Source: Rhodobacter maris (lineage in GTDB: Bacteria; Pseudomonadota; Alphaproteobacteria; Rhodobacterales; Rhodobacteraceae). Taken from it: a stretch of DNA of 64,000 nucleotides. The position numbers were made by a program, and so were the translations under genes. Positions 17,416 to 25,060 of the stretch are shown here, one piece after another. Location: the NCBI RefSeq assembly GCF_900217815.1, contig NZ_OBMT01000001.1, positions 1-64,000 on the forward strand. The letters run 5' to 3'. Positions within the stretch are counted from its first letter, which is position 1; every line of letters starts with the position of its first letter. The notes below the pieces were generated by a model, which made no database searches, was not told the DNA's origin, and was given only the letters and a program-made list of their open reading frames with translations.

Positions 17416-18566
17416 GCGTTCCACGCATGAACTGGAACTATCCCACGGCGATCAAGTTCGGCCCCGGCCGGATTGCGGAACTCGCAGAGCATTGCAAGGC
17501 GGTGGGGATCACCAAGCCGCTGCTGGTGACCGACAAGGCGCTCTCGACGCTGCCGATCACCGCGGGCGCGCTGGATGTGCTCGAGGCCGCCGGGCTTGGC
17601 CGCGCGATGTTCTCCGAGGTCGATCCGAACCCGACCGAAGCGAACATGATCGCGGGCATTGCCGTCTACAAGGCGGGCGGGCATGATGGCGTGGTCTGCT
17701 TTGGCGGCGGCTCGGCGCTCGACCTTGGGAAAATGATCGCGCTGATGGCCGACCAGCCCGCAAGCCTTTCGGTCTGGGAGCTCGAAGACATCGGCGACTG
17801 GTATACCCGTGCCGATGCCACGAAAATCGCGCCGATCATCGCCGTGCCGACCACCGCGGGCACGGGCTCGGAAGTGGGCCGCGCGGGGGTTCTGACGAAT
17901 TCCGACACCCACAAGAAAAAGATCATCTTCCACCCGAAACTGATGCCCGCGGTCACGATCTGCGACCCGGAGCTGACGGTGGGCATGCCCGCCTTCATCA
18001 CCGCGGGCACCGGCATGGATGCGCTCGCCCATTGCCTCGAGGCCTATTGCTCGCCCTTCTATCATCCGATGAGCCAGGGCATCGCGCTTGAGGGCATGCG
18101 CCTTGTGTTCGAGAACCTGCCCAAGGTCTATGCCAATCCGACCGACCTTGAAGCCCGCGCCCATATGATGAGCGCCGCGGCGATGGGCGCGGTTGCCTTC
18201 CAGAAGGGGCTCGGCGCGATCCATTCGCTGTCGCACCCGGTTGGCGCGGTCTACGGCACGCACCATGGCACCACCAATGCCTGCGTGATGCCGATGGTGC
18301 TCGATTACAACCGCGCCGCCATCGAGGACCGGATCGAGAAGGCCGCGGCCTATCTTGGCATCGCTGGCGGGTTTGACGGCTTCCGCGCCGCCGTGGTGGC
18401 GCTGCGCGAGGAGCTGAACATCCCCGAAACGCTGACCGCGATGGGCGTGAAGGCGGAAGACCTCGACATGCTCACCGAGATGGCGCTCGAAGATCCGTCC
18501 TGCGGCGGCAACCCGATCGAGATGACGCGCGAAAACACCCGCGCGCTCTTTGCCGCCTGCATGTAA
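17412..18566 (+). CDS. Iron-type (group III) alcohol dehydrogenase
   Basis: A 384-residue member of the Fe-dependent alcohol dehydrogenase family. It shows the NAD-binding GGGSALDLGKMIA near residue 100, PTTAGTGSEV near 150, and the metal ligands in the family motifs ALAHCLEAYCSPFYHP and AIHSLSHPVGAVYGTHHG. I place the start at 17412, where the ATG overlaps the aldehyde dehydrogenase stop; the long upstream frame is an artefact. It is the last gene of the cluster, followed by a hairpin. An alcohol/aldehyde dehydrogenase pair implies a primary alcohol group in the substrate. Confidence 0.9.
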   Translation: MSVPRMNWNYPTAIKFGPGRIAELAEHCKAVGITKPLLVTDKALSTLPITAGALDVLEAAGLGRAMFSEVDPNPTEANMIAGIAVYKAGGHDGVVCFGGGSALDLGKMIALMADQPASLSVWELEDIGDWYTRADATKIAPIIAVPTTAGTGSEVGRAGVLTNSDTHKKKIIFHPKLMPAVTICDPELTVGMPAFITAGTGMDALAHCLEAYCSPFYHPMSQGIALEGMRLVFENLPKVYANPTDLEARAHMMSAAAMGAVAFQKGLGAIHSLSHPVGAVYGTHHGTTNACVMPMVLDYNRAAIEDRIEKAAAYLGIAGGFDGFRAAVVALREELNIPETLTAMGVKAEDLDMLTEMALEDPSCGGNPIEMTRENTRALFAACM

Positions 18567-18591
18567 TCGGCCGCGCGGCCAAATCCGATGC

Positions 18592-18616
18592 CCGGCGCTG
18601 CCTCGTGCAGCGCCGG
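18592..18616 (+). terminator. Hairpin closing the catabolic cluster
   Basis: CCGGCGCTG-CCTCGTG-CAGCGCCGG is a perfect 9-bp stem with a 7-base loop 25 bases after the alcohol dehydrogenase stop, followed by TCCATTTCTT. The T-run is short, so termination strength is uncertain. Confidence 0.6.
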
Positions 18617-18742
18617 TCCATTTCTTGTGGCAAGGCTGCCGCTTTCGCACAGGATGCAGCCCAAACCTGCCCTGCGCGGTTCTTTCACTCTCGTATGAGG
18701 AAAGAATCTGGGTATAACAGCCCAAAGACTTCGGAGGACAGT

Positions 18743-20962
18743 GTGCAGTCAACCCATCCGCACCGGCCCCAGATGGCCCGGACCCCCACGGCCCGAACCA
18801 GACCCACCCGGCCCCGGACCCGCCTGCGGGCCCTCCTTCTTGGGGCGAGCGCGGCGGTACTTGCCCCGCTCATCCTTGTGCCCCCCGCGCTTGCCGAACC
18901 TCTGACCGGCGCAAGCCGCAACACCTATGGCCTGCCGGGGCTGATCGACCTGCCCTCGGCCGAAGCCTTCAATGACGGGGAACTGGGCATCTCCTTCACC
19001 GTGATCGGTGGCGGCACGCTGCGCAACACGCTGACTTTCCAGATTTCACCGCGCCTCACCGGTGCCTTTCGGTATTCGCGCATCCCCGGGCTGAACCCGA
19101 TCAAGGATACGGTGACCGGGCTCGAAACCGGGGAATACGAGGCGCTCTACGACCGCTCCTTCGACATCCGCTACCAGATCTTTACCGAGGGCCGTTACCG
19201 CCCCGCGCTGGCCGTGGGGCTGAACGACTTCATCGGCACCGGCGTCTATTCCTCGGAATATATCGTTGCAACAAAAAGCCTTGGCGAGCGACTGCGGGTG
19301 AGCGCCGGGCTTGGCTGGGGTCGGCTTGGCTCGTTCGGCTCGATCGGATCGATCGGCACACGCCCGGCCTATGATTACACCTCGACCGGCGGGGATTTTG
19401 GCGACAATTCCTGGTTCCGCGGCGATGTCGCGCCGTTCTTCGGCCTCTCTTGGGCGATGAACGAGCGGCTCACACTGAAGGCGGAATATTCCTCCGACGC
19501 CTACGAGAAAGAAGTCGCGCAAGGCATCTGGGACCGCAAGAGTTCGGTCAACCTTGGCGCCGATTACCGCCTTGGCGCCAACTCGCGTCTGCAGCTTTTC
19601 GTCATGCATGGCGACAAGATCGGCCTGCAATTCTCACATGCGATCAACCCGCATAACCCGCCCTTCCCCTCGGGGCTCGAGCGCGCGCCGCTGCCGGTGC
19701 GCCCGCGCCTGCCGCAAAACGCCGATGTCGCGGGCTGGTCAGGCGCCTGGAGCGCCGATCCGACCGTGCAGCCCGCGATCCAGGGCGCGCTTGCAACCGA
19801 GATGGCGAAAGAAGGGCTGATCCTCGAGTCGATGTCGCTCACGGCCACCCGGGCCGATTTGCGGGTGCGCAACGAGACTTATGCCGCGCAGCCGCAAGCC
19901 GTCGGCCGGATCGCCCGGACCGCGACCCGCGCCCTGCCCGCCTCGGTCGAGACGATCACCGTGACGCTGGTGGAAAACGGGATGGCCGTGTCTTCGGTGA
20001 CGCTGCGCCGCTCTGACCTTGAACAGCTCGAAAACACCCGTGCCACTGATATCCTTGCACGGGCGACCATCAGCGAAGCGCCTCAAGACCCGGGGCAAGT
20101 GGTCACCGAGGGGCTGTTCCCGCGGTTGCGCTGGTCGCTGCGCCCCTATCTGGACGCCTCCTATTTCGACCCCGACTCCCCGATCCGCGCCGATCTGGGC
20201 CTGAGCCTGAAAGCGAAATACGAACTGGGCAACGGCTTCATGCTTTCGGGAGATCTGCGTCAGGCGATCATCGGCAACCTCGACCAGACGACACGCGTGT
20301 CGAACTCGAGCGCACCGCATGTGCGCTCGGACGCCTGGCTCTACCAGAAACACGGCGATCTGGCCCTGAATCGTCTGACCCTCACTCATTTTGGCCAGCC
20401 TGCGCCGGGGATCTATTCGCGCCTCAGCATCGGCTATCTGGAACGCATGTATGGCGGCGTTTCCGGCGAGCTGCTGTGGAAGCCGGTCAACAGTCGTCTG
20501 GCGCTCGGGCTTGAGACAAACTGGGTGAAGCAGCGCGATTATGATCAGCGGTTCACCTTCCTCGATTACAGCGTGGCGACCGGCCATGCCTCGGCCTATT
20601 ACGATTTCGGCGGCAGCTATACCGGCGAGATCGATGTGGGGCGTTATCTGGCGAAGGACTGGGGCGCGACCATCTCGCTCGGGCGTGAATTCGCCAATGG
20701 CTGGCGGGTCGGGGCCTTTGCAACAATCACCGACATGTCGTCCGAGGAATTCGGCGAAGGGTCTTTCGACAAGGGCATCAGCATCCGGGCACCGCTTGCC
20801 TGGCTGTCCGGCAAGCCCTCTCGGAACACCATGAACATCACCTTGCGCCCGCTGCTGCGCGATGGCGGAGCGCGGCTCGACATAGACGACCGCCTCTATG
20901 AAACGGTGCGCAACGATCACATGGGCGCACTTTACGAGAATTGGGGGAGGTTCTGGAGGTGA
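18743..20962 (+). CDS. yjbH: YjbH-family outer-membrane exopolysaccharide protein
   Basis: A 739-residue exported protein of the YjbH (DUF940) family, thought to form an outer-membrane beta-barrel for exopolysaccharide production. The GTG start at 18743 follows GGAGG by six bases; an ATG at 18773 is a second option. A long arginine-rich n-region precedes the hydrophobic signal (ALLLGASAAVLAPLILVPPALA). Family features are NTYGLPGLIDLPSAEAFNDGELG near residue 60 and many alternating-hydrophobic strands to the end, with aromatic-rich C-terminal strands. GTG of the lipoprotein gene overlaps its stop. Other yjb genes (yjbG) are not seen. Confidence 0.85.
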   Translation: MQSTHPHRPQMARTPTARTRPTRPRTRLRALLLGASAAVLAPLILVPPALAEPLTGASRNTYGLPGLIDLPSAEAFNDGELGISFTVIGGGTLRNTLTFQISPRLTGAFRYSRIPGLNPIKDTVTGLETGEYEALYDRSFDIRYQIFTEGRYRPALAVGLNDFIGTGVYSSEYIVATKSLGERLRVSAGLGWGRLGSFGSIGSIGTRPAYDYTSTGGDFGDNSWFRGDVAPFFGLSWAMNERLTLKAEYSSDAYEKEVAQGIWDRKSSVNLGADYRLGANSRLQLFVMHGDKIGLQFSHAINPHNPPFPSGLERAPLPVRPRLPQNADVAGWSGAWSADPTVQPAIQGALATEMAKEGLILESMSLTATRADLRVRNETYAAQPQAVGRIARTATRALPASVETITVTLVENGMAVSSVTLRRSDLEQLENTRATDILARATISEAPQDPGQVVTEGLFPRLRWSLRPYLDASYFDPDSPIRADLGLSLKAKYELGNGFMLSGDLRQAIIGNLDQTTRVSNSSAPHVRSDAWLYQKHGDLALNRLTLTHFGQPAPGIYSRLSIGYLERMYGGVSGELLWKPVNSRLALGLETNWVKQRDYDQRFTFLDYSVATGHASAYYDFGGSYTGEIDVGRYLAKDWGATISLGREFANGWRVGAFATITDMSSEEFGEGSFDKGISIRAPLAWLSGKPSRNTMNITLRPLLRDGGARLDIDDRLYETVRNDHMGALYENWGRFWR

Positions 20963-21681
20963 GCGCGAACAAAAGGATCCGGCTTGGCATGGCAGCGCTG
21001 TGCATCAGCGCCGTGCTTGCGGGCTGCAGCCACGACAGCGCCCGCGACGGGGCCTCCGAAGACATTTTCTCGGTCATGTCGGGCGACATGAAGGCCCGCA
21101 TCGCCGCGCGCCGCGCCGCGCGTGCGGCCCCGGCTGCCACGCCCGCGGCCCCCGATCTCGAGGCGCTGGCGCGGGAATCTCTGAAGCTGAACCCGGGCCC
21201 GGTGATCTTCGCGACGCGCGACGGGGCCCCCCTTCCGGCGCTGATGGGCATGATCGGCGAAAACGGAAAGATGCGTACCTATGCCTCGCCGAAGCAGGAG
21301 TCGCTGATCCTGCGCGCGGACCTGATCGTGGCCTCCCGCGGGCTTGGGGAGGACATGATTTCCGCAGATGTCGGCGAAGTCTCTCCGCTGATCCATGGAC
21401 GGAAAACCGGCACTGCAGCGCGGGTGATCCGGATCTTCGACGGGCAGGGTGTCGAACGCCCGATTCCGTTGAGTTGTGCGATCGCCCCGGCCCGGCAGGG
21501 AGAGACCTACAGTTTCGCCGGGAGCACCTGGCACGGCACGGTAATGGCCGAGCATTGCACAGGCCAGGGCTTTGATATCACCAACAGCTATTTTGTGACC
21601 GCTTCGGGAGAGATCCCCACATCGCGTCAATGGCTGTCTCCGAAATTGAGCTATTTCACGATCCAGACCCTGCGCCCCTGA
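20959..21681 (+). CDS. yjbF: YjbF-family lipoprotein
   Basis: A 240-residue lipoprotein of the YjbF/GfcB type, the usual partner of YjbH. The signal ends with lipobox LAGC (Cys near residue 23), followed by an alanine-rich linker, then a compact beta domain with ATRDGAPLPALMGMIGENGKM. I choose the GTG at 20959, which overlaps the yjbH stop and has GGGGGAGG at suitable distance; the ATG at 20941 lies within yjbH. The pair should act in exopolysaccharide export at the outer membrane. Confidence 0.82.
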   Translation: MSANKRIRLGMAALCISAVLAGCSHDSARDGASEDIFSVMSGDMKARIAARRAARAAPAATPAAPDLEALARESLKLNPGPVIFATRDGAPLPALMGMIGENGKMRTYASPKQESLILRADLIVASRGLGEDMISADVGEVSPLIHGRKTGTAARVIRIFDGQGVERPIPLSCAIAPARQGETYSFAGSTWHGTVMAEHCTGQGFDITNSYFVTASGEIPTSRQWLSPKLSYFTIQTLRP

Positions 21682-21727
21682 GGGCTGCGCCGATTGAGGG
21701 CTGCGCCGATGGATCCGATAGAAACAA

Positions 21728-21763
21728 AAAGAATGCGTGCAGAGAGATCTGCGCGCATTCTTT
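21728..21763 (+). terminator. Terminator of yjbHF
   Basis: AAAGAATGCGTGCAGA and TCTGCGCGCATTCTTT form a 16-bp stem with one mismatch and a GAGA loop, 46 bases after the yjbF stop. A-runs on one side and T-runs on the other fit an intrinsic terminator. Confidence 0.7.
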
Positions 21764-21890
21764 GATGTGAGCGTCAACTCTGGTGCGCGAGTGTCGGCAG
21801 CGGCTTAGACCACTGTACGGCACACAAACAGAGCCGATTTTCATCAGTTACAAGACGCCGAAAAGGCATCTGATCTGTCACAACGAGCGA

Positions 21891-21912
21891 AAAGGCGCCC
21901 TTGGGCGCCTTT
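21891..21912 (-). terminator. Terminator of the glycine-rich small gene
   Basis: AAAGGCGCCC-TT-GGGCGCCTTT is a perfect 10-bp inverted repeat 13 bases downstream of the small gene's stop, and in the minus direction it is followed by a T-run. Confidence 0.75.
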
Positions 21913-21924
21913 ACAGGCTCGGGC

Positions 21925-22206
21925 TCAGTTCGTGCCGGAGGTGCTGCCGGTCGAGGAGCCGTTGTTACCTTCGGAAACGGCAGCGGCAACAGCCGCCACG
22001 GCGAGCGCCCCAGCCGCAATAACCCCGACAGACACGCCCGCGATCGCAGCAGGCGCAGCAACCGCACCGGCACCGATGCCAGCGCCGAGGCCAGCGCCGC
22101 CGCCAGCACCGCTACCACCCGCACCAGCGGCACTACCCGCGTCCTGCGCGAAGGAAGCGCCAGCAGCCATCACCAGAACGGAGGCAAGCAAGAGAGTTTT
22201 TTTCAT
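21925..22206 (-). CDS. Small exported glycine/alanine-rich protein
   Basis: A 93-residue protein with a clear signal peptide (MKKTLLLASVLVMAAGASFA). The mature part begins with Gly-Ala repeats (residues 22-50), continues as a hydrophobic alanine-valine stretch that could span a membrane (about 50-80), and ends in a Ser/Thr/Gly/Asn tail. It faces yjbHF. E. coli yjbE, next to yjbFGH, also encodes a tiny exported Gly/Thr-rich protein, so this may be its counterpart, but low-complexity sequence makes that weak. ATG is preceded by GGAG. Confidence 0.65.
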   Translation of the reverse strand: MKKTLLLASVLVMAAGASFAQDAGSAAGAGGSGAGGGAGLGAGIGAGAVAAPAAIAGVSVGVIAAGALAVAAVAAAVSEGNNGSSTGSTSGTN

Positions 22207-22321
22207 CCCGGAAACTCCAAGTTTTGCAAAGATATCAAGTCAAGGCTAGCACAGATCAGGTGATTCGCACGAGACAAGCATAGGTAGAATTGAGCAGATT
22301 TCACCCATCCTTTTTAAGACG

Positions 22322-22355
22322 TTCGGGCCGGAAAGCTTGCACTTTCCGGCCCGAA
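22322..22355 (-). terminator. Strong hairpin after the 61-residue protein gene
   Basis: TTCGGGCCGGAAAG-CTTGCA-CTTTCCGGCCCGAA is a perfect 14-bp stem with a 6-base loop, 33 bases downstream of the gene ending at 22389. It has little T-run in either direction. Confidence 0.65.
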
Positions 22356-22388
22356 TTCTTGCCCTGGGGCGAAATCCGATCGCCGAAA

Positions 22389-22574
22389 TCAGTTCGACGC
22401 GGCCGCGGCGGCAACGGCGACCAGCAGGAGCACCGGAACCAGGACGCCCGAGCTCGACGAGGTCGGCGCGGCGACGACCGGGGCGGCCTCGACGACCGGA
22501 GCGGTGTAGCCGCCGGCGAAAGCGGTGGAAGCCGACAGGCCGACGGCCAGGGCGAGAGTAGCGATTTTTTTCAT
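22389..22574 (-). CDS. Small Rhodobacterales-type exported membrane protein
   Basis: A 61-residue protein: signal-like start MKKIATLALAVGLSASTAFAGG, a short proline/valine segment (TAPVVEAAPVV), a SSSS turn and a C-terminal hydrophobic helix ending AAAAASN. I start at the ATG at 22574, behind GGAGA; the longer frame has no support. Short proteins of this pattern are common in Rhodobacterales, in my recollection often near hemH and sometimes misnamed ferrochelatase; that is memory, not a search. No function is known. It shares its architecture, not its sequence, with the 93-residue neighbour. Confidence 0.65.
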   Translation of the reverse strand: MKKIATLALAVGLSASTAFAGGYTAPVVEAAPVVAAPTSSSSGVLVPVLLLVAVAAAAASN

Positions 22575-22850
22575 GATAATCTCCGTCATTGCTGTAGAGA
22601 GCCGCCTAGCCCGGCAGCATCGGAGCGAGGAAAGCACAGGCACCGCTAAATGCAAAGGGTAAATCTAGGCTGAACCCGTGCAGCGAAAGCAAAGTGTTGC
22701 ACTTTCGCACGCCTGTTTTGACACCACTTGCCGCGACGCGGCATTCCCCGTCTGGCGATTGTCGCTAAAGGCATAAAACGACCTTTTCGACGCGCCGAAA
22801 GGCGGTGGTCCGTCATCCGGGGCAAGTCTCGCGCGGGCCCCCTGCCCCGC
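22575..22850. other. Intergenic gap with no supported gene
   Basis: The gap between the 61-residue protein gene and the znuB stop holds the promoter side of the small gene and the 3' flank of znuB. GCGAAAG/CTTTCGC sequences around 22684-22709 could pair as a weak hairpin. I see no open frame or RNA gene that I can support. Confidence 0.4.
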
Positions 22851-23636
22851 TCAGCCGCGGCGGCGCAGGGCTAACGAAACCGTGAAAAGAAGCGCCGCAA
22901 CTGCGACGATGGAGGGGCCGGCCGGGGTATCGAACCGGAGCGAGGCGGCGAGGCCGCCCGCCACCGAGACGGCCCCGACGAGCGTGGCGCCAAGCGCCAT
23001 CGTTTCCGGGCCGCGGGCGCGTTGGCGCGCCGCGGCGGCAGGGATGATCAGGAGCGCCGCAATCAGCAGCGCGCCGACGATCTTGATGGCGACGGCGACG
23101 GTGAGTGCGAGTGCAAGTGTCAGGATCAGCCGCGCCCGGCCCGGATCCTGCCCGGACGCCTGGGCGAGTTCCTCGTTCACCGTCGCGGTAAGAAGCTCCT
23201 GCCAGCGCCAGGCCAAAAGCGCCACCACGAGCCCTGCGCCGCCCCAGATGACGGCGAGATCGGCGCGGCTGACCGCGAGGATGTCGCCAAAGAGGAAAGC
23301 ACTCAAATCGACGCGCAGCCCCGGGATGAAGGAGGCGGCAACGAGGCCGAGCGCGAGCGCGGCATGGGCGAGCACGCCCAGCACGGTATCCATCGCATGG
23401 CCGCGCCCCGAAAGGGCCGCGACGGTGAGTGCCATGGCGAGGGCGACGGTGAGCGTGCCCGCGTAAAGCGGCATGCCGAGGCCAAAGGCGAGCGCCACAC
23501 CGAGGATGGCGGCATGGGCCGTGGCATCGCCAAAATAGGCCATGCGGCGCCAGACCACGAAAGAGCCGAGCGGCCCGGTGGCGAGGGTGAGGCCGATACC
23601 GGCGAGCGCCGCACGGATCAGGAAATCGTCAAACAT
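22851..23636 (-). CDS. znuB: Zinc ABC transporter permease
   Basis: A 261-residue inner-membrane permease of the ABC-3 family with about eight helices, starting MFDDFLIRAALAGIGLTLATGPLGSFVVWRRMAYFGDA. The family motif region HAAILGVALAF and the long segment ALTVAVAIKIVGALLIAALLIIPAA are clear. The ATG at 23636 overlaps the end of znuC by eight bases. It forms the membrane channel for high-affinity zinc import with ZnuA and ZnuC. The open frame further upstream is the antisense of the His-rich znuC end and is not coding. Confidence 0.92.
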   Translation of the reverse strand: MFDDFLIRAALAGIGLTLATGPLGSFVVWRRMAYFGDATAHAAILGVALAFGLGMPLYAGTLTVALAMALTVAALSGRGHAMDTVLGVLAHAALALGLVAASFIPGLRVDLSAFLFGDILAVSRADLAVIWGGAGLVVALLAWRWQELLTATVNEELAQASGQDPGRARLILTLALALTVAVAIKIVGALLIAALLIIPAAAARQRARGPETMALGATLVGAVSVAGGLAASLRFDTPAGPSIVAVAALLFTVSLALRRRG

Positions 23637-24432
23637 GGTCGTGCGTGCAGTTGGGGCCGTGGAGAGGGTGAGGATGCGCCGCATGGGGGGCGGAGGGGTC
23701 ATGGCCATGGCCCTCGTCCGCCTCATGATCATGATCATGCATGTGGCGGTAGAGCGCGAAGGCGCCGCCCGTGCCGAGCCCGAAGAGGGCGCGATATTCG
23801 GGCGCGGCCGAAACCACCTTCGGAGCCCCTTCACAGCAGATATGGCCGTTGAGGCAGACCACCCGGTCCGAGGCCGCCATCACCACATGCAGATCGTGGC
23901 TCACCATCAGCACCGCGGCGCCGGTTTCGGCCCGCACTTCCTCGATCAGGTGATAAAAGGCCGCGGTGCCGGGCTGGTCGAGCCCCTGGGTCGGCTCGTC
24001 GAGAATGAGAATGTCGGGGCGGGTCAGCAGTGCACGGGCCAGCAGCACACGCTGGAACTGCCCGCCCGAAAGCCGCGCCAGCGGCCGCGTCCCCAGCCCC
24101 GGCACGCCGGTGCGCGTCAACGCCGCTTCGGCCGCGGCATCGCAGACCCGCCGCGGCAGGGAGAGAAACCGGCGCACAGTGAGCGGTAGCCCGGCGTCGA
24201 TATGGAGCTTTTGCGGCACATAGCCGATTGCGAGACCGGGGCTGCGCGTCACCCGCCCGGTCGCCGCGGCCTCTAGCCCGATCAACGCGCGGATGAGCGT
24301 CGATTTTCCCGAGCCGTTCGGGCCGACGACGGTGACGATCTCGCCCTTGCGGATCGCGAAGTCGACCCCGGAGAGCACCACGGTATCACCATGACGCACC
24401 GAAAGATTTTCAGCTTTTATCAAGCTGTTCAA
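23629..24432 (-). CDS. znuC: Zinc ABC transporter ATP-binding protein with His-rich tail
   Basis: A 267-residue ABC ATPase: Walker A GPNGSGKST near residue 38, signature LSGGQ near 135, Walker B ILILDEPTQGLDQPG near 155, switch His in MVSHDLHVV. After the domain a tail of about 40 residues holds twelve histidines (HMHDHDHEADEGHGHDP and onward), likely to bind zinc. The TTG start at 24432 follows GGAGG by seven bases and overlaps the zur stop (TTGA), so the genes are coupled. The next start downstream would lack a ribosome-binding site. It powers zinc uptake in the cytoplasm. Confidence 0.9.
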   Translation of the reverse strand: MNSLIKAENLSVRHGDTVVLSGVDFAIRKGEIVTVVGPNGSGKSTLIRALIGLEAAATGRVTRSPGLAIGYVPQKLHIDAGLPLTVRRFLSLPRRVCDAAAEAALTRTGVPGLGTRPLARLSGGQFQRVLLARALLTRPDILILDEPTQGLDQPGTAAFYHLIEEVRAETGAAVLMVSHDLHVVMAASDRVVCLNGHICCEGAPKVVSAAPEYRALFGLGTGGAFALYRHMHDHDHEADEGHGHDPSAPHAAHPHPLHGPNCTHDHV

Positions 24433-24968
24433 GCTCGTTCCTCCAGCTTCTCGCGGCACGCGGGGCACAGACCCACCGCCTCGAAACTGGCGCGCTCGAC
24501 CGTAAAGCCGAGCCCACCGGCAAGGCTGTCGAGCGCGGCGCGCAGGGGCGCCGCGGCCGCCTCGGCCACGGTGTCGCAATCGCGGCAGATCAGGAACACT
24601 GGCGCATGGGCTTCGCCCGGATGCATGCAGGCGGCAAAGGCGTTGAGCCGCTGCACCCGATGCGCGAGCCCCGCCTCGACGAGAAACTCGAGCGCACGAT
24701 AGGCAACGGGAGGCTGGTTGCCAAAGCCCTCGGCGGCGAGCCGGTCGAGCACCTCATAGGCGCCCATCGCCCGATGTGCCTCGAGCAGAATCTCAAGCAC
24801 GCGCTGGCGCACGGGAGTGACGCGCAACCCCCGCCGCTCCGCTTCGGCACGCGCCCGCGCCAGAACTTCGCCCGCACAATGGGCGTGATCATGCTGTGCG
24901 AAGGCATTCCCGGCTTCGCTCCCCCCCTCCGGCAAGCACCGGACGGGATCGGGATCTTTCCCAGCCAT
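24429..24968 (-). CDS. zur: Zinc uptake regulator (Fur family)
   Basis: A 179-residue Fur-family repressor. The winged helix covers about residues 40-110 (RGLRVTPVRQRVLEILLEAHRAMGAYEVLDRLA and YRALEFLVEAGL). The C-terminal domain has HAPVFLICRDCD and GLCPACREK, the two CxxC pairs of the structural zinc site. The N-terminal extension contains HDHAHC, common in alphaproteobacterial Zur. Its ATG at 24968 overlaps a Zur-box-like palindrome, so it may be autoregulated. It is first gene of zur-znuC-znuB and divergent from znuA. Confidence 0.9.
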   Translation of the reverse strand: MAGKDPDPVRCLPEGGSEAGNAFAQHDHAHCAGEVLARARAEAERRGLRVTPVRQRVLEILLEAHRAMGAYEVLDRLAAEGFGNQPPVAYRALEFLVEAGLAHRVQRLNAFAACMHPGEAHAPVFLICRDCDTVAEAAAAPLRAALDSLAGGLGFTVERASFEAVGLCPACREKLEERA

Positions 24969-24983
24969 GTTACTTTATCACAT
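24967..24983. promoter_or_regulatory. Zur-box-like palindrome 1
   Basis: ATGTTACTTTATCACAT has arms ATGTnA/TnACAT around the centre and touches the zur start codon. It is a weaker match to the TGTTA-N5-TAACA pattern than the second box. Placement at the zur end of the divergent promoter suggests repression of zurznuCB by zinc-loaded Zur. Confidence 0.45.
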
Positions 24984-24993
24984 TCCACTTGAC

Positions 24994-25010
24994 CTGTTAT
25001 TCTGTAACAT
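24994..25010. promoter_or_regulatory. Zur-box-like palindrome 2
   Basis: TGTTA-TTCTG-TAACA is a perfect 5-base inverted repeat with 5-base spacing, matching the common Zur core arrangement (TGTTA, spacer, TAACA). It lies 51 bases before the znuA start and centrally in the zur-znuA gap, so it could block both promoters. Confidence 0.7.
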
Positions 25011-25060
25011 AGATAACCTGCCTCCGACCCGCAAGATCCGCATCCGCTTCGGAGAGAAAG

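Noticed and set aside
21774-22133. Minus-strand 119-residue frame over the glycine-rich small gene
   Set aside because: Overlaps the signal-peptide-bearing 93-residue gene and a terminator; Arg/Leu-rich shadow.
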